Shown: positions 47,438-59,592 of the stretch, one piece after another
Numbering within the stretch: position 1 is the first letter of the stretch
Layout: every line of letters begins with the position of its first letter
Origin: Sphagnum magellanicum
Lineage: Eukaryota; Streptophyta; Sphagnopsida; Sphagnales; Sphagnaceae
NCBI GenBank assembly: GCA_021904315.1
Contig: CM038920.1
Location: forward strand, 10,726,001-10,790,000
Length of the DNA: 64,000 bases
Direction: 5' to 3'
Notes under the pieces: generated by a model
Databases searched by the model: none
What the model was told of the DNA's origin: nothing
What the model saw: only the letters and a program-made list of their open reading frames with translations
Program-made: the position numbers and the translations under genes

Positions 47438-47613
47438 TTGAAGGCATGGCAAAAATGGGTGGCGAATGACATACCCATATGTCTCTTTAAAGTATTCATT
47501 GACAGACTTCATAGTCCCTCTCTCATCAATAGGGAATATGCAGGAAGAACTCATTGTGAATCGGATGGCCTCTATCCAAAACACCCATGACTATTTTGAC
47601 CTTTTCCAAACTC
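47438..47613 (-). pseudogene. ARGONAUTE PAZ-domain fragment
   Basis: The - frame reads CIFPIDERGTMKSVNEY then FKETYGYVIRHPFLPCLQ (47535-47438). This closely follows the plant AGO1-clade PAZ stretch with FPVDxRxTxKSVxEYF and LPCLQ (known family pattern). PAZ binds the 3' end of small RNAs. Only about 45 codons are present. The similarity ends at LPCLQ, where the dioxygenase-like reading starts one base out of phase. Upstream a pyrimidine tract and TTTTCAG (47614-47620) could be an acceptor. No MID or PIWI sequence was found. It looks like an exon captured by, or joined to, another transcription unit. Confidence 0.8.
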
Positions 47614-48150
47614 CATCCAATTGCAAACTGAAAAGATGAACATACCACATTAAAGGTACAAGTTAGGATGCTGCATACACAAGCTCATTTGTGGCTAGTT
47701 TCGTGAGCCTTGAAACTTGGTATTTCCGTTGCATACTTCCACAATGTGTGACCTCAACCTTCACACCATGCAAGGCCACAAATCCACAAACACAATGCCA
47801 AAATGATTATGGAACTCACCACCTCATAGATTGGTTAGGGATTTTGCCGCCCATGGCTCCCCTTAGAACCCTAAAATAAATCACCATCCACACGCCCTGT
47901 CCAACTCTACAACTCCCGCGCGCATCTGCAGAACACAAAGACCAATCCTCTAAATGAATAGGAATAAGAAAAAAGGTTGGCCTTGCTGTGCGACGCACAA
48001 ATTCATGCAGCACGGGAACAATCCCAATACCAATCAACAATCCTATTAGAGAACAACAAAAACCCTAAAAAATTCGTCACCGATCACCGAGCTGAGAAAC
48101 GTTCCTCTTTCGGTTTGAATCTATGCAAAAATTTATATCAATGGGCTTAC

Positions 48151-48420
48151 TTGTTTGCAGGAACCTCCATCGCTTGGAATGAAGAAGAAACGAACACCCC
48201 AAAGCTTGACGAAATGTAACTGCTGGTCCATCTTCTTCCCACCCTCCTGGCAAAAATAAAGATCGTGCTTCTCTTCGGAGGAAGAGGAGGAGGCAATCGC
48301 GGCAGGAGTCGGGAACAGAATATATGTCGTGACGCGTCCACTTGGTGAGGGCTTGTGCAATTTATGGCAACAACAAAAACTAAACCTTAGGACTAAATAT
48401 GCTGCCGTTGTTAGCGCCAT
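48151..48420 (-). other. Possible first exon of the dioxygenase/PAZ unit
   Basis: An open - frame starts at ATG 48420 (MALTTAAYLVLRFSFCCCHKL, hydrophobic start) and meets a good donor AACAA/GTAAGC at 48151-48145. If spliced, the next acceptor on the same strand would be the one before the PAZ fragment at 47614. An alternative frame over the same bases is also open, so the phase is unsure. No protein family recognised. Confidence 0.3.
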
Positions 48421-48534
48421 TGCGATAACGTGGTAACGATTGCGATCGAGCTTGCATATAATTATGGACGAACCTTACAAAATCTTTGCTTTGAAGGTGT
48501 TACAGGTGATGCCGGGCAGCACCCTGGAAATTTG

Positions 48535-48770
48535 GGTTGCATTTTGAGCCTTCAAGCCTACTTCCACTGAAGAACTTGTGACCATAAGCAAAAGGAAAAG
48601 CATGTTGGAAGCTTAATTGAGTTATGCCAACCTCTCCGACGGATTCAGAGTCGATTTCAGCTGAAGGGCTTGTGACCGTAAGCAAAAGGAAAAGCGTGCT
48701 GGAAGCTTAGTCTAGGCTGTGCCAACCTTTCTGACAGATTAAGAGTTGAGTTGTGCCAACTTTTCCAATG
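48535..48770. repeat. Tandem duplication, unit about 118 bp
   Basis: Two direct copies contain TTGTGACC(A/G)TAAGCAAAAGG (at about 48577 and 48670), AAAAGC(A/G)TG(T/C)TGGAAGCTTA and TGCCAACCT(C/T)TC(C/T)GAC. A third partial TGCCAACTTTTCC follows at about 48757. It lies between the two divergent coding regions. Confidence 0.8.
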
Positions 48771-48929
48771 AACGTGAATCTGCCACCATCCATTGCTTGT
48801 GCGTGTCCCAAGGGATTGATGGCTGCCATTATATGCCATCGAAAGTTTAGATGTTGTTGCCATCTTTCAAACTAAACTTCATTCTTCCCGTGAACGTTTT
48901 CGCCCTAGGGCTTCAGGCTGGTTCTGGCC

Positions 48930-49345
48930 AGAGCCCAGCGCCCCTTTTGCCATTCTTCCAAATTTGTTGTGCGGTCGCCCTCTTTTGTCGGGCTGCGCTC
49001 TTGCCATTCCTCCGAACCGGGTTCAGCTAGATGGTTGTGTGGTTCCCCTCTTCCGCTGGGCTCTGCCAGACAACGGTGCGGGCGCCCTCTTCTGCCCAGC
49101 TCTGTCAAACGGTCATGCAACTTCGCCAAACGACGGTGCGGGCGCCCTCTTCCGCCTAGCTCCGCCAGACAACAATGCAGCCGCCCTCTTCCGCTGAGTT
49201 CTGCCAGACCACTGTGCACCTCCGCCAGACGACCATGTGGTTGCCCTCTTTCACGCCGCTCCTCTAGACGACTGCACAATTTCGCTAAACAATGGTGTTG
49301 GCACCCTCTTCCACCTAGCTCCACTAGACGGCCATGCACTTGAAG
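48930..49345. repeat. GC-rich minisatellite
   Basis: Imperfect copies of a unit built from GCCCTCTTCCGCC(T/C)AGCTC, CGCCAGACGA and CGGTGCGGGC, period about 35-60. It keeps frames open on both strands, including a 255-codon - frame (48905-49672) whose repeats (GRGRPHRRLAEL-type) are only translations of the minisatellite. CpG-rich, unlike the surroundings. Confidence 0.88.
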
Positions 49346-49483
49346 TCCTACCATTCTTCCGCTTGCACCCCTCATCAGTTTTATCCTCCTGGTTTTTTTC
49401 TTGTCACATTCTTCAGCTGCAACATCTTCCAACTGCCTTCCTTCACCTATTTCAAGTTTTTTCCTTTCTCGAAATACACAGCC

Positions 49484-50168
49484 ATGGCACCTTCGAGTAG
49501 AGTGAGTAGTTACTACTGTGAGCTCTATGATAGGACTCTTGTCCCCGGTGCCAACCTCAAGGAACACAAAGTCAGAGCCATCCATCGAGGCTTGTTGGAG
49601 GCGTTTGGGAAGATGATAAAATGTTAACTTCAAGTGTTTCGAAAGGACTTGAAGGTCGGCCATCATAAACAAAAGTTGTCGGCTAAACGAGCCATCCTAG
49701 AGGCTCTATGAAAGCTGTGGAACTTAGCAATTGGTGCGTTCCTTTTTTTCTTTCAATTGTGTTTTATTGGGTTTTTTTTTTTTTGCCGTTTTTTTTTGTC
49801 TTCTGCCTCATGATTCGGTTTGTGATAAAAAATTCCCCTTCGCGCGTAGGATCATGGGCTTGAAACAGACCGTACATTAGGGGCCTCTAGAGAGCGCTTG
49901 GATCCTCCACCATTTTTGACAAAAAGGGATCGATATCCTAGACGTTGTGAAAGACGTTATTGGGCTCGGTTGTGAAACAACGCAAGAGCTGAAGATGAAA
50001 GAACAGAACGCAACCTTGGACGATTTCCGAGAGCCCCTGATGGATTGTGTCTTGATTTATGAAGGGGCCATGGTTGCCATATTATTGCACGAGTTTGTTC
50101 CGTTCAATCAAACCGTCGAGTATTTCGCCGCGACATTGGTGGAATTGATCAAATTTTTGTTAATGTGA
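49484..50168 (+). pseudogene. Unrecognised two-exon coding region, broken by stops
   Basis: Exon 1 starts at ATG 49484 (MAPSSRVSSYYCELYDRTLV). It has a TAA at 49625-49627 but stays coding-like up to KLWNLAIG, then a donor G/GTGCGT at 49734. A T-rich intron ends CGCGTAG at 49849. Exon 2 has stops at about 49878 and 49917, then a long clean frame from KKGIDILDVVKDVIGLG to a TGA after 50165 (EQNATLDDFREPLMDCVLIY, HEFVPFNQTVEYFAATLVEL). The join is one base out of phase. The even, non-repetitive amino-acid make-up and the splice layout argue for a real former gene or element protein. No family recognised. It diverges from the dioxygenase/PAZ unit across 1.1 kb. Confidence 0.5.
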
Positions 50169-53100
50169 ACATAATCCCTTCTCGATCTCACAATTTTTTG
50201 GACATGGAAAGTGTGCATTAATAACAATGTGATAGAGACTTACTAGGTGCCTATAATGAGGTGTATCTTCAACTTATAGAACAACAAACTTTGATGTGGA
50301 AACCACACAACAAAATTTCTATTTGTTGAAGTTTTTTTACTGTAAACAATAACTTGCTTATTGATATGTTGAATCCTCAAATGTTGAAGTGCATCATGTC
50401 AATCCCAACAAACTTTTGGTAACATTTTAGATTGATCTAATTATGTTATTAAAAAGGGTTTCATCAAGTATGAAAAAACTAATGGTAGTACTCCTATGAA
50501 AACACATGTTGATAATGTTCATCTTCATTTGGTTACTAAAAGATTTTTTTTATTTAAAATGAAAAAGCAATGGCTATGCATTTTAAAATAGATCACAATC
50601 AATAGCATGGGAAAAAAAAAAGGTTGGGGCAACTAGTTTTGTAATCATTTTCTTCTTTGGATCAACACACTCGTACAAGAATGCCAATGAAGCACAACAA
50701 AGATTTATTGAAGACCTTGTGTTGTACATCTCATTATAATAATCATGGATTTTTTCAAAATGTTCAATTTGATTAAAGTGTTTGCATTCAACAAAAGGAT
50801 GTTCGCTTTGACTAAAAGCATAGGGCATGAAATACACATGGTTTTTTTGGTTTTTTAAAAAACTAAAATGATCATTTTGATTAAGTGTTAAATTGTACAT
50901 TTAATCAAAAGGGACAATTTTTTTAAATGATCCATCAAGATGCCCATGGATTAGTCAAATTAGAAATATTGAATGGCCATGCTTAGTCAAATTGGCCATA
51001 GTAATTTAATTAGCTAACATATTTGTTATCCCTATTAGGTTATCTACCTACCTATTCACCTAACATATATTTACCTATGTCCTTTTTACCTATTTATCGA
51101 AATATGTCCATCCTACCTACCTACCTACCTACCATCTACCTACCTACCTACTATCTATTTACTATTTACCAAAGTTACCCTATTTATTTACGTACCTAAC
51201 ATCACCTTAATTTCCTACCTAGTTACATATTTATTTACCTATCAACCTATTATCTACCTATTTTTTTACCTATTTATCTACCTACATACCTATATATACC
51301 TACATACCTACCTACTTATTATTTACCTACCTACTTACTTAATTATCTACCTACATACTTACATATACCTATCTACCTAATTAGGTACCTAGGAAAAAAA
51401 TTGAAGTTCAAATGTTGTTATACACATTAACAAATAAATTCAATGAAGTTCAAGGAAACATGTTAAATGCATTTAGTATCATATTTTTTACAAAGTGATG
51501 TGGTGGTTTGATGGCCAAAACATTAGTGTGAAGGCAAATATTTATCTATTTATCTACTTACATACCTATATATACCTACCTACCTACCTAATTAAGTATC
51601 TACTTAAGTACCTACTTACCTACTTATGAAGAAAATCGAAGTTCAAATGTCATTATACACATTGGCAAAAAAAAATTCATTGAAGTTGAAGGAAACATGT
51701 TAAATGCATTTGGTATCATATTGTTTTATAAAGTGGTGTGGTGGTTTGATGGTCAAAACATTAATGTTGACCCAAGGAGACCACTCAGTTCAACCCACTT
51801 TACCAACATATATTATGTGAAGTATGTGTATTCGTATATATACATTGTACATGTGTGATCATATAATATTTAAGTGGGTTGTGGATAGGTAGGCAAGAGA
51901 CCATGGTGGGTGGGTGCATAAATATTATTTATTTATTTATTAATTTTATTATACTTTAATATTTAAAATTTGAACTATTTTTAATTAACAAAATTTGGCT
52001 ACCCAATTTTGTCTAATTTGATTAGTATAAAAGACCATCTTATGGTCAATAAAAGAAACCAAATTTGACATGTTCAAATTGATTTGTGCAATATGACAAA
52101 GTGGTCAAATTGACCAAATGTCAAAATTACTAGTTTTTAATCTAGTTTTCCAATCAAATAAACCATGATTTCTTATAGTGTTTGCAAAGGTTACATGTTT
52201 CTTTCAACATGTGAAAACATTTGGCTAAGAAGGTTAGTATTGCACCAGTGTCCCTTCATTGTATTTCTTTCTTATTTTTCTCTTGTGGAATAAGTGCTTC
52301 TTACATTGGTCACAAAGACCATTGTGAAGAAGTTTTGCACATCTTTTGACTTAAAGGCATGCAACTCACAAAATTCATTCGGGGTGAAATTATTATGTAA
52401 TCATGTTTTAACAAGTTAAGATGTGATTCAATGGAAAGTAATGAATCACCTAAAGGAACCTATTACATTGTGTGTCCACTTAGTTAGTACCAAAAAATGT
52501 TGAGAAAATCAATATATTTATCATGACAAGATGTAAAAAAGTGTTGTGTTGTGTTCTAGTTGGAAATTCACCTTTTTTGATAATTTGACCCCCCCTCATT
52601 CTAATTGCCATAATGTTTTCATACAATTCTCAAATCTAACATGCATAGAATGGTTGAAAAGTTAATCTTAAAAGCAACACTCATACAAAATTTCATACAT
52701 TTTTATTTTTGTAATTGGGAAATATATTTCAAACTCGAAAGCTAGTTTGACAACATTGGGGAAAAATGACCTTAAAACCCATCCACTTCTGGCATGAATA
52801 CCTCCCTCATGGATGCTCAAATGATGTTAAAACTTTGTGAGGACATTTTTCAACTTGTACACTAATATTGCTTGAAGTTTGAAACAAATCCAACAATAGA
52901 TCTAAGAAAAATAATTATTTTCACTTGAAGTTTCAAAACTTGTTCATCAAATTATTTTGTAATTATTCAACTATCACTACTTGCTACACATAAGTGTTTT
53001 TCCATGTTCTTTTACTTGCACACATCCTTTATTCATGAATAACACACACATACCCCCATATACCAAGTTTTTTTCCTTCCTCACATACACTCTTGCCAAT

Positions 53101-54840
53101 CATAAGTTTCTTCCTTTTCAACACAAGCAAAAATTATAAATTCAAGGAGCCACCTATAAGACCCCTTTTTGAACTTGGTTTTTTTTTGCCAATGAAAACT
53201 TATGGAAATCCCTACTTCCAATCAATGGCCTCCTTTCCTTTTATGAAGTAATGGGACTTGATGATGACTCCATTTTCTGATGATGGTTAGGATGAGAATC
53301 CTTGTACCCAATAAGAATAGTAAAAAAGTTTCGATTTTCTATTCAAATATGATAATAATCATCATGACCAATGAATTTGGAGGATCCATCCTTTTCCTTA
53401 CTCTGGTTATTTTGATGGGATCTTTGAACTTCATTATTGTTAATCCCATCCATTCGGCCCCAACGTTTTAATTTTTCATCCTAATTTTTTAAAAATAATT
53501 AACATTTATGATAGTTTATTGGTAATAAAAAATAAATGTCTTTTGGTTCTTCTTTGGCTAAGGCAACACAAAAACATTAGTGACCTTCCTCTCGACCCAC
53601 GTACTATTCACTTATTTAATACCCATTATTTATTCCTTCGCATGTAGTAATTAGTTGTGTAGTATGTAATAAATTGTACTATTTACTTAAGTGGTACATA
53701 GTTAATTCGAACTAAATTTTCCACTATAAGAATTCTTTTGCACTATTTAGATCCACTATCAAAATTAGGGCTTAATGGATCTATTGGAACTAGGGCATTG
53801 AGGTTTTCATATAAGTCTATCATCGGAACCCACACCACTACATATTATGTTTACCCTAATTTATAAAATAAAAACATCAACTTTATTCAAATGTAAGTAC
53901 AAAGTTTGTTATTCCAAGCTATTCTTTGTTTTTTGTTAACATAAGTGGAAATCTAATCATGGCAAATGATGCCGCCACGTTTTCAAATCTTCTAGTCGTG
54001 CCAATACAAGATGAAAAGCTTGAATAAACATCGTTTAACATGAATGTCTCCTAACAATTGTGCGAAAAAAATTAGAAGGGTGGTGTGCATTCGAGTGGTT
54101 TAATCTGTATGGGATCATCAATTATCGTTTAACCCTTATGTTCTTACCCCTTATTTTCTTACCATCTACCAAAAATTAGTTTTTACTTTCAAAAATAAGG
54201 TTAGAAGGTTCGATGGATGTCAATATGAGGATGATGACGTTCATTTTTTTCCACAAACTTGTGTCCCTAGAAATGGACATTACCGTTCGTTAAAAGGCCA
54301 ATTAACTTGCTAGCGATGGAACACAAGGTAGAATACATTGTTCGCACCATTTGTTGACTTATCAAATTTTTATTACTATGAACATCTACTAGGTTATGGT
54401 CTAATAGATGTATTATTTTGTTGTCCTATCCTTCATAAAAGATTTTAGTGACATATGGATTTTCCTACACGTCTATTAATTGATATTATGTTCATTTGTG
54501 GAACACTTATTGTACTTTTGAATTGTTTTGAATCAAATATTTTTTAGTGTTCAACTGGATTAGTAAGCTTGCCTTTCAAATGCTTGTTTTAAAAGTGATC
54601 ACAATTCACTAGAATTACACTTGCAACTTACGTACTATTAAAAATGATTTTAATAAATAATGCTTGGATACTAATATACATTTCATTATGCTAATAGGAT
54701 TATTCAACATCTAATATTTGAAAAATTAACCCCAATTTACTTAGTAAGTTTGAAATGGCTCAAGAAGTTCAATTCAATTATAACTTCCTAAATGTTATTA
54801 TTATTTATTCAAAAGGTTATTTATTGGATAAAGAACCAAA
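50169..54840. other. AT-rich DNA with CTAC arrays, otherwise unassigned
   Basis: Apart from the repeats listed at 51.0-51.8 kb, only short frames occur (for example - 50583-50900 and + 53280-53471), none recognised. The last kilobase may include the diverged N-terminal part of the hAT-type transposase relic, but no zinc-finger pattern could be read. Confidence 0.45.
51044..51770. repeat. CTAC tetranucleotide arrays within a 235-bp direct duplication
   Basis: Blocks of (CTAC)n and (CTAT)n run at 51044-51390 and 51540-51625. Each is followed by a matching unique segment: ATTGAAGTTCAAATG at about 51398 and ATCGAAGTTCAAATG at about 51634, both going on to GAAACATGTTAAATGCATTT, TATCATATT and GTGGTGGTTTGATGG. 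The offset is about 235 bases, so array plus unique segment was duplicated together. Confidence 0.88.
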
Positions 54841-55740
54841 TATGAAGCCCAAGGAAAGGATATTGTTGAACTAAGGCTCACAACAATGGAATTACATGTT
54901 CTGCCATATCTAGAATCAAAAGTTATTATGTCTACTAGCTTTGATTTTTGGATGTCTAGAGGTGGTGTACATGTAGATACATTTGTTTCGGTCATTAATT
55001 ATTTAAATGATGTTTGGACACCTAGGCATGCTATTGTCGGTTTATTTGAAGTGCATGAAACAAGTGGTCGTGCCATGGCTTTGTAGCTCTAATCTCTACT
55101 AAAAAAAGTTAGATTAGTTCTCCAGGTGATTACTATTGTGAAAAATGAAGGCAACAACTTGGGAACCATGGTTGCAACATTATGATCAATCATTGATTAT
55201 GAACTATTCAAATTCTTCTAGGTTTATGAGGGTACTTGCTTCAGACATGTTGTATGAATACGTGATGAATGATGATAAGGTTTCAATGGGTCTAATTTTG
55301 GTGAATGTCAAAGATGTTCAAATAAGTTTGTAAAAAATAATTATTAGGACAAAGAAATCAGGGAAAGGGAAGTAGGAGTGGGAAAAGGCCTACATTCAGA
55401 GTGGGATGCAGCATCGGAAGTTAAAAACTCCAGTGAAAACCACATTTGCAAGTAAAATAATAATGTTTGAAGGAACTTTGGAATTCAAACAAGCCATCTT
55501 GTTATGTTGTGGAAGGCAAAAGAAACTAACATTACAACAAAAAGTTCCTAAGGCCCAAGTCTAGGCCGTTGTGGAAGTTATCACTAATTGCTTGAACCTT
55601 GTGGTGATAACATGTGTGATGAACCAATCTAAAGGCCACTAGTTACTATCAGATGCCTTAGTTATAGCGATTAATTTAATTGTGGTTATGGAATCTGAAA
55701 CAAATCTTGTTGAAGTGAGAAAGATTTTTGTAACCCAAAC
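54841..55740 (+). pseudogene. hAT-type transposase relic (DUF659-like)
   Basis: Readable pieces in changing frames, in order: IMSTSFDFWMSRGGV...DTFVSVINYLND, HAIVGLFEVHETSGRAMAL, VKNEGNNLGTM, TKKSGKG-like DNA near 55350-55370, then KLKTPVKTTFASK, IIMFEGTLEFKQAILLCCGR and VPKAQV. The order S-F-D-x-W-M-S, G-L-F-E-x-x-E-T-S-G-x-A-M-A, V-K-x-E-G and K-x-P-V-K-T-x-F-A-S-K is that of plant hAT-related transposases with a DUF659-type core. Frameshifts and stops are frequent, and neither the BED finger nor the C-terminal dimerisation part could be read. Family recognition is from memory of the motif order. Confidence 0.75.
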
Positions 55741-55905
55741 CGGTTTTTTAACCAAATATAATAGAAACTCCTTTGAAGCAATGTAACCGAAACTAATTTT
55801 TACGTAATCAAAACTGGATTTGGATAACCAAAACCAAATTGTCGTAATCAAAACTGGAATTATTTCAAGGTAACCGAAACCATATTTGTTTTACCAATAC
55901 CATAT
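55731..55905. repeat. Degenerate short tandem repeat
   Basis: Imperfect units around GTAACCGAAAC and GTAATCAAAACTGGA with a period of about 30-35 bases, five or so copies, directly after the hAT relic. Confidence 0.65.
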
Positions 55906-57299
55906 TTAAAGGTGGTTATTTTTAACACCAAAAATCTAGAAATGATTAGTTGATCTGGTAATTACAATTTTTTTTTATAAGGTTTGGAAGCTATATATTT
56001 AAGGGGATTTTTTTGTTTTTTTCTCTCTCGAAAATAGTAGATTGTACAAAGTTGTTTCAAGCAAATTGTGGAGAAAGTTCAAACCTTTTGAACTTTTTAC
56101 CTTCTTTTTGAAGTAATCAATGTTTTTTGCTAGATTCTTATTTCTCCCCCAAGTTTTATGTTTTCAAGTATGTCCTTTCAATGTGTGTGTTTTTCCATGG
56201 TTATTTTATTGTTGTCACATGAGTTTTAAGTTTAATTTTTTTATATATAAGGTGGCTATAGGTGTCTACCCCCACTTCAAATTTGATAAGGTTTTGAAGT
56301 GGGGGCAAACACCTGCCAAAAAATGAAATACTTAAAGAATCTATTTGTCCTACAAGTAGCTTGTTTTGGTGGTTTTAGATATCACCCCCCTTGGACAAGA
56401 ATTGATTAAATTCCAATTTCACTCACAAACCCGATTATTTACCAAGTGGCCTTAATAAATCCCTTTTATGGGAGTGAAACGTTTGACCTTTTTGATGTGG
56501 AGCTCCACACATTGAACAAAAACATGTAGCAAAAGGTTGTGAAGGTATTTAAAAACCTTTTCAAAAAATTTTGAAGGCATTTGATTCTTGTCAAAATCAT
56601 AATATGTTAGCCTTGATGTTGAATCCTTGTTTCAAATCTTTACATGTTGTGGAAAGTTTTGTGAGGCATGGCAATGCAATCCACCTTGTTACTAAGTGTG
56701 ACATGAAAAAGGCCATCCTTTTTCTAATGATTTTTTTGATCGATTGAATTGTATTATTGAAGCAGTTACAATATTATGTGATGAACCTATTCTTTAAATT
56801 GAAGAAGAGGACAATAACATGTTCGATGTTGGAGCTTCCATGGAGGAATTTTCATGAGCACTTATTACTATAGAACTTTCCTTATTTCAAAGGCTATCTA
56901 TTCCACAATCTATGTGTGTAGATCTTCTTGCTTGATGGCGGACCCATGAGGGTTAGTTTTTAAATCTTGTTTTCTTGGCCAAATAAATCCTTGGACTTTT
57001 TGGTTTTCATATTGAAACAAAAATGGTGTTTAACCTTGTTGGTGTTTCAATAACTTTGAAACACTATTGCTTACAAGTGGAAAATCTTGATAAAATTACC
57101 ATCATTGTAAAAAATTAACTAGATGATTTGTGCATGAATTACATGACAACTGCAAACTTCAAGGATTATATCAAATATGAAATTGCTCTAGTTGAAAAAA
57201 ATTATGAGTTCATTGAAAAATTTAAATATTTTGAAATGATTAAATAAGTTTATTTTTTTCCTTTAGTTGTTCCTTCAAATTGAATTTACTTTTTGTTTC
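55906..57299. other. AT-rich DNA, nothing recognised
   Basis: Contains a short inverted pair near 56264-56310 (CCCCCACTTCAAA and TTTGAAGTGGGGG separated by about 20 bases, a possible hairpin). No coding region supported. Confidence 0.5.
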
Positions 57300-57760
57300 C
57301 TGTCCATGTTGATGCTCCAAGGTTTTGGGCCTTTTGTTTGTGTTGTTGATGAAATCATAGTTGATGTTATAACGTTTTAGGCCTTCTTGATCAAGGTGTA
57401 ATCGATGCTACAGGGTTTTGGGCATTTTGTTTTTATTGCTAATGAAATTGTAGTTGATGATGCAGGGTTTTAAGCCTCCTATCTTTGTTATTGATCAAGT
57501 TGTAATTGATGCTATTAGGTTTGGGCCTTTTGTTTTTGTTGTTGATCAAGTTACAACATCAACTTCCATATCAATGTTGCTAGGTTTTGGGCCTTTTGTT
57601 TTTATTGTTGATCAAATTGCAACATCAACATCAATTTCCATATTGATGTTACTAAGTTTTGCGCCTTTTTTTTGTTGTTGATCAAGTTGCAACAACTTTC
57701 TTATGTCCTATGGGCTTTTGAGCATTCTATTTTGGTGCTAATCAAACTATAACAACTTCT
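57300..57760. repeat. Minisatellite, unit about 60-70 bp
   Basis: Repeats of TTTTGGGCCTTTTGTTT(T/G)T followed by GTTGTTGATCAAGTT and GCAACATCAAC. About seven imperfect copies. A 75-codon + frame at 57454-57681 is a translation of it (repeated GFGPFVFVVDQ). Confidence 0.85.
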
Positions 57761-58199
57761 TAGGTGGGTGGGTTGGGTCGTTGGGTGTTGGGGTATTTTT
57801 GTGGGTGTGTTTTTGCAAGCAACTTGTGCTACATTGGGTAGAATTTTTTTAAGAATTGGGGTTCAACTCCCTAAAAAACTACTTGATTTTCAAAAATGAA
57901 ATTAGTGTGTATGATTACCAAGTATGAAACTAGGGCTTAAGATTTCTAATTATGATATTAACATGTGAATTTTACTACATATAACTAAAATGCATATCTA
58001 TAATTTATCAGAAAATTGAAATTTTGATAAATGCATAACCTACAATGAATGAATTTTTTTAATGGATGCATAATCATATTTATAATTTTATAGAAGATTT
58101 TTTTCAAATATGTGGATGCATATCTTCTATTCATTTTTTTTAAAAAAATGCCTTATGCATATCCTTTGGATTAATCTAAAATGTTATATTCGGCCAACA

Positions 58200-59035
58200 T
58201 TGGTATCTACCTTTTACCTACTCACCCACTTATTTATTTAGTTACTTAATTTATGCCCACCTACCTACATACTACCTATTTATTTATTCACTTGCTTATT
58301 TACCTAAATTAAGCTAGTAGGTGTAATCATTAAATTTAACTTCTAAGTTTACCCATAATTTAATCAATTTTTAACCATCAAATTTAGTTTAAATTTAAAT
58401 ACTAAGTTTAAGCATTAAATGTAATTACCACTATGTTTAACCATATTTACGTTTATCCATTAAATTTAGCCATTAAATTTAATCATTAGGTTTATCCAAG
58501 GTTTAGCCTCCATGTTTAGCCATTAAATTAAATCATTATATTAAACCATTAAGTTTAACCACATGATTTAATTATTAGGTTTATCCAAATTATAACCACT
58601 AAATGTCACCTAAGTTTAACCATTATGTTTAGCCATTATTTTAATTCACTAAGTTTAACCAATAGATTTAGCCATTAATTTTAGCCATATTGTTAAGTCA
58701 CTAAATTTGTTTAACTATTATGTTTAGCCATTATTTTAAATCATTAAGTTTAATCACTAGGTTTAGCCATTATTTTAAGTCACTATATTTAACCACTAGG
58801 TTCAACTATTTTAAGTCATTAAGTTTAATCATTAGGTTTAGCCATTATTTTAAGTCACTAAATTTAACCACTAGGTTTAGCCATTATTTTAGGTCACTAA
58901 GTTTTAACCACTAATTTAACCATTACTTTAAATCATTAAGTTTAACCATTAAATTTACCTATTATTTTAATTCATTAAATTTAGATGTTAGGTTTAGCCA
59001 TTAATTGTCACCTAGGTTTTGCCATTATATTTAAT
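58200..59035. repeat. Degenerate minisatellite of TTTAACCATTA/TTTAGCCATTA words
   Basis: After a CTAC-rich start (58200-58320) the sequence is a long run of imperfect AAGTTTAACCATTAGGTTT and AGCCATTATTTTAAGTCACT units, most regular at about 58620-58900 with a period near 55-60. No coding meaning: the 64-codon frame at 58720-58914 merely translates it. Confidence 0.85.
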
Positions 59036-59084
59036 GATGTGAAACAAACATATGAAATAAAAAACTTGATAAAAGTTGAACACT

Positions 59085-59475
59085 TTTGATGGTGTAATCC
59101 ATTGGTAAGGACTTGGTTTATCATTATGAAGGTTTGGGGTTTAATTCTTTATACTTACAACTTATGTGCATGTTTAGAAGGCTAGGGTAGGTAGGTAGGT
59201 TAGATTAAAATAGTTTGGTGAAATTAAGTTAGGTTGGGTTAAGCTGGTTAGGCTAAGTTAACACCTACCTATATAATGCATTTTTTCAACCTACCTAGAC
59301 ATATTTACTACCAACCTACCTACCAATTAGTTTTTAAAATAATAATTTAGAAAATGATTTTAATTTAGGTATAAAATTGACCTACTCAAATGGTCCACTA
59401 TCTATTAGTCAAATAATCAGTCACTTTATTAATCATTTTGCTAGTGAAAATGATAAGGTATAGTTAGTCAAAAAA
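59085..59475 (+). mobile_element. tRNA-derived SINE-like element, copy 1
   Basis: Starts with an A-box-like TGGTGTAATCCATTGGTAAGG (59090-59110) and a B-box-like GGTTTAATTC (59138-59147), spaced as in a tRNA-type RNA polymerase III promoter. The tRNA-like head is followed by a body shared with the copy at 59593: TTTAGAAGGCTA, AACACCTACC, TTCAACCTACCTAGAC, TCTATTAGTCA. No sharp 3' end or target duplication could be fixed. Confidence 0.6.
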
Positions 59476-59592
59476 CCCACTGCTCAAAATAAACAAAGTC
59501 AAAATCGACTTGTCTAAAATGACACCTTGGTCAAATCGACTAGTGTCATTTTTTGGTCCTTTTGGACCAATTTCCTTAGTAAAAAAGATCAT

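Noticed and set aside
48905-49672. 255-codon - strand open frame with GRGRPHRRLAEL-type repeats
   Set aside because: It is the translation of the GC-rich minisatellite at 48930-49345 in a phase free of stops; it crosses the start of the + strand coding region and shows no domain.
57454-57681. 75-codon + frame with repeated GFGPFVFVVDQ
   Set aside because: Translation of a 60-70-bp minisatellite.
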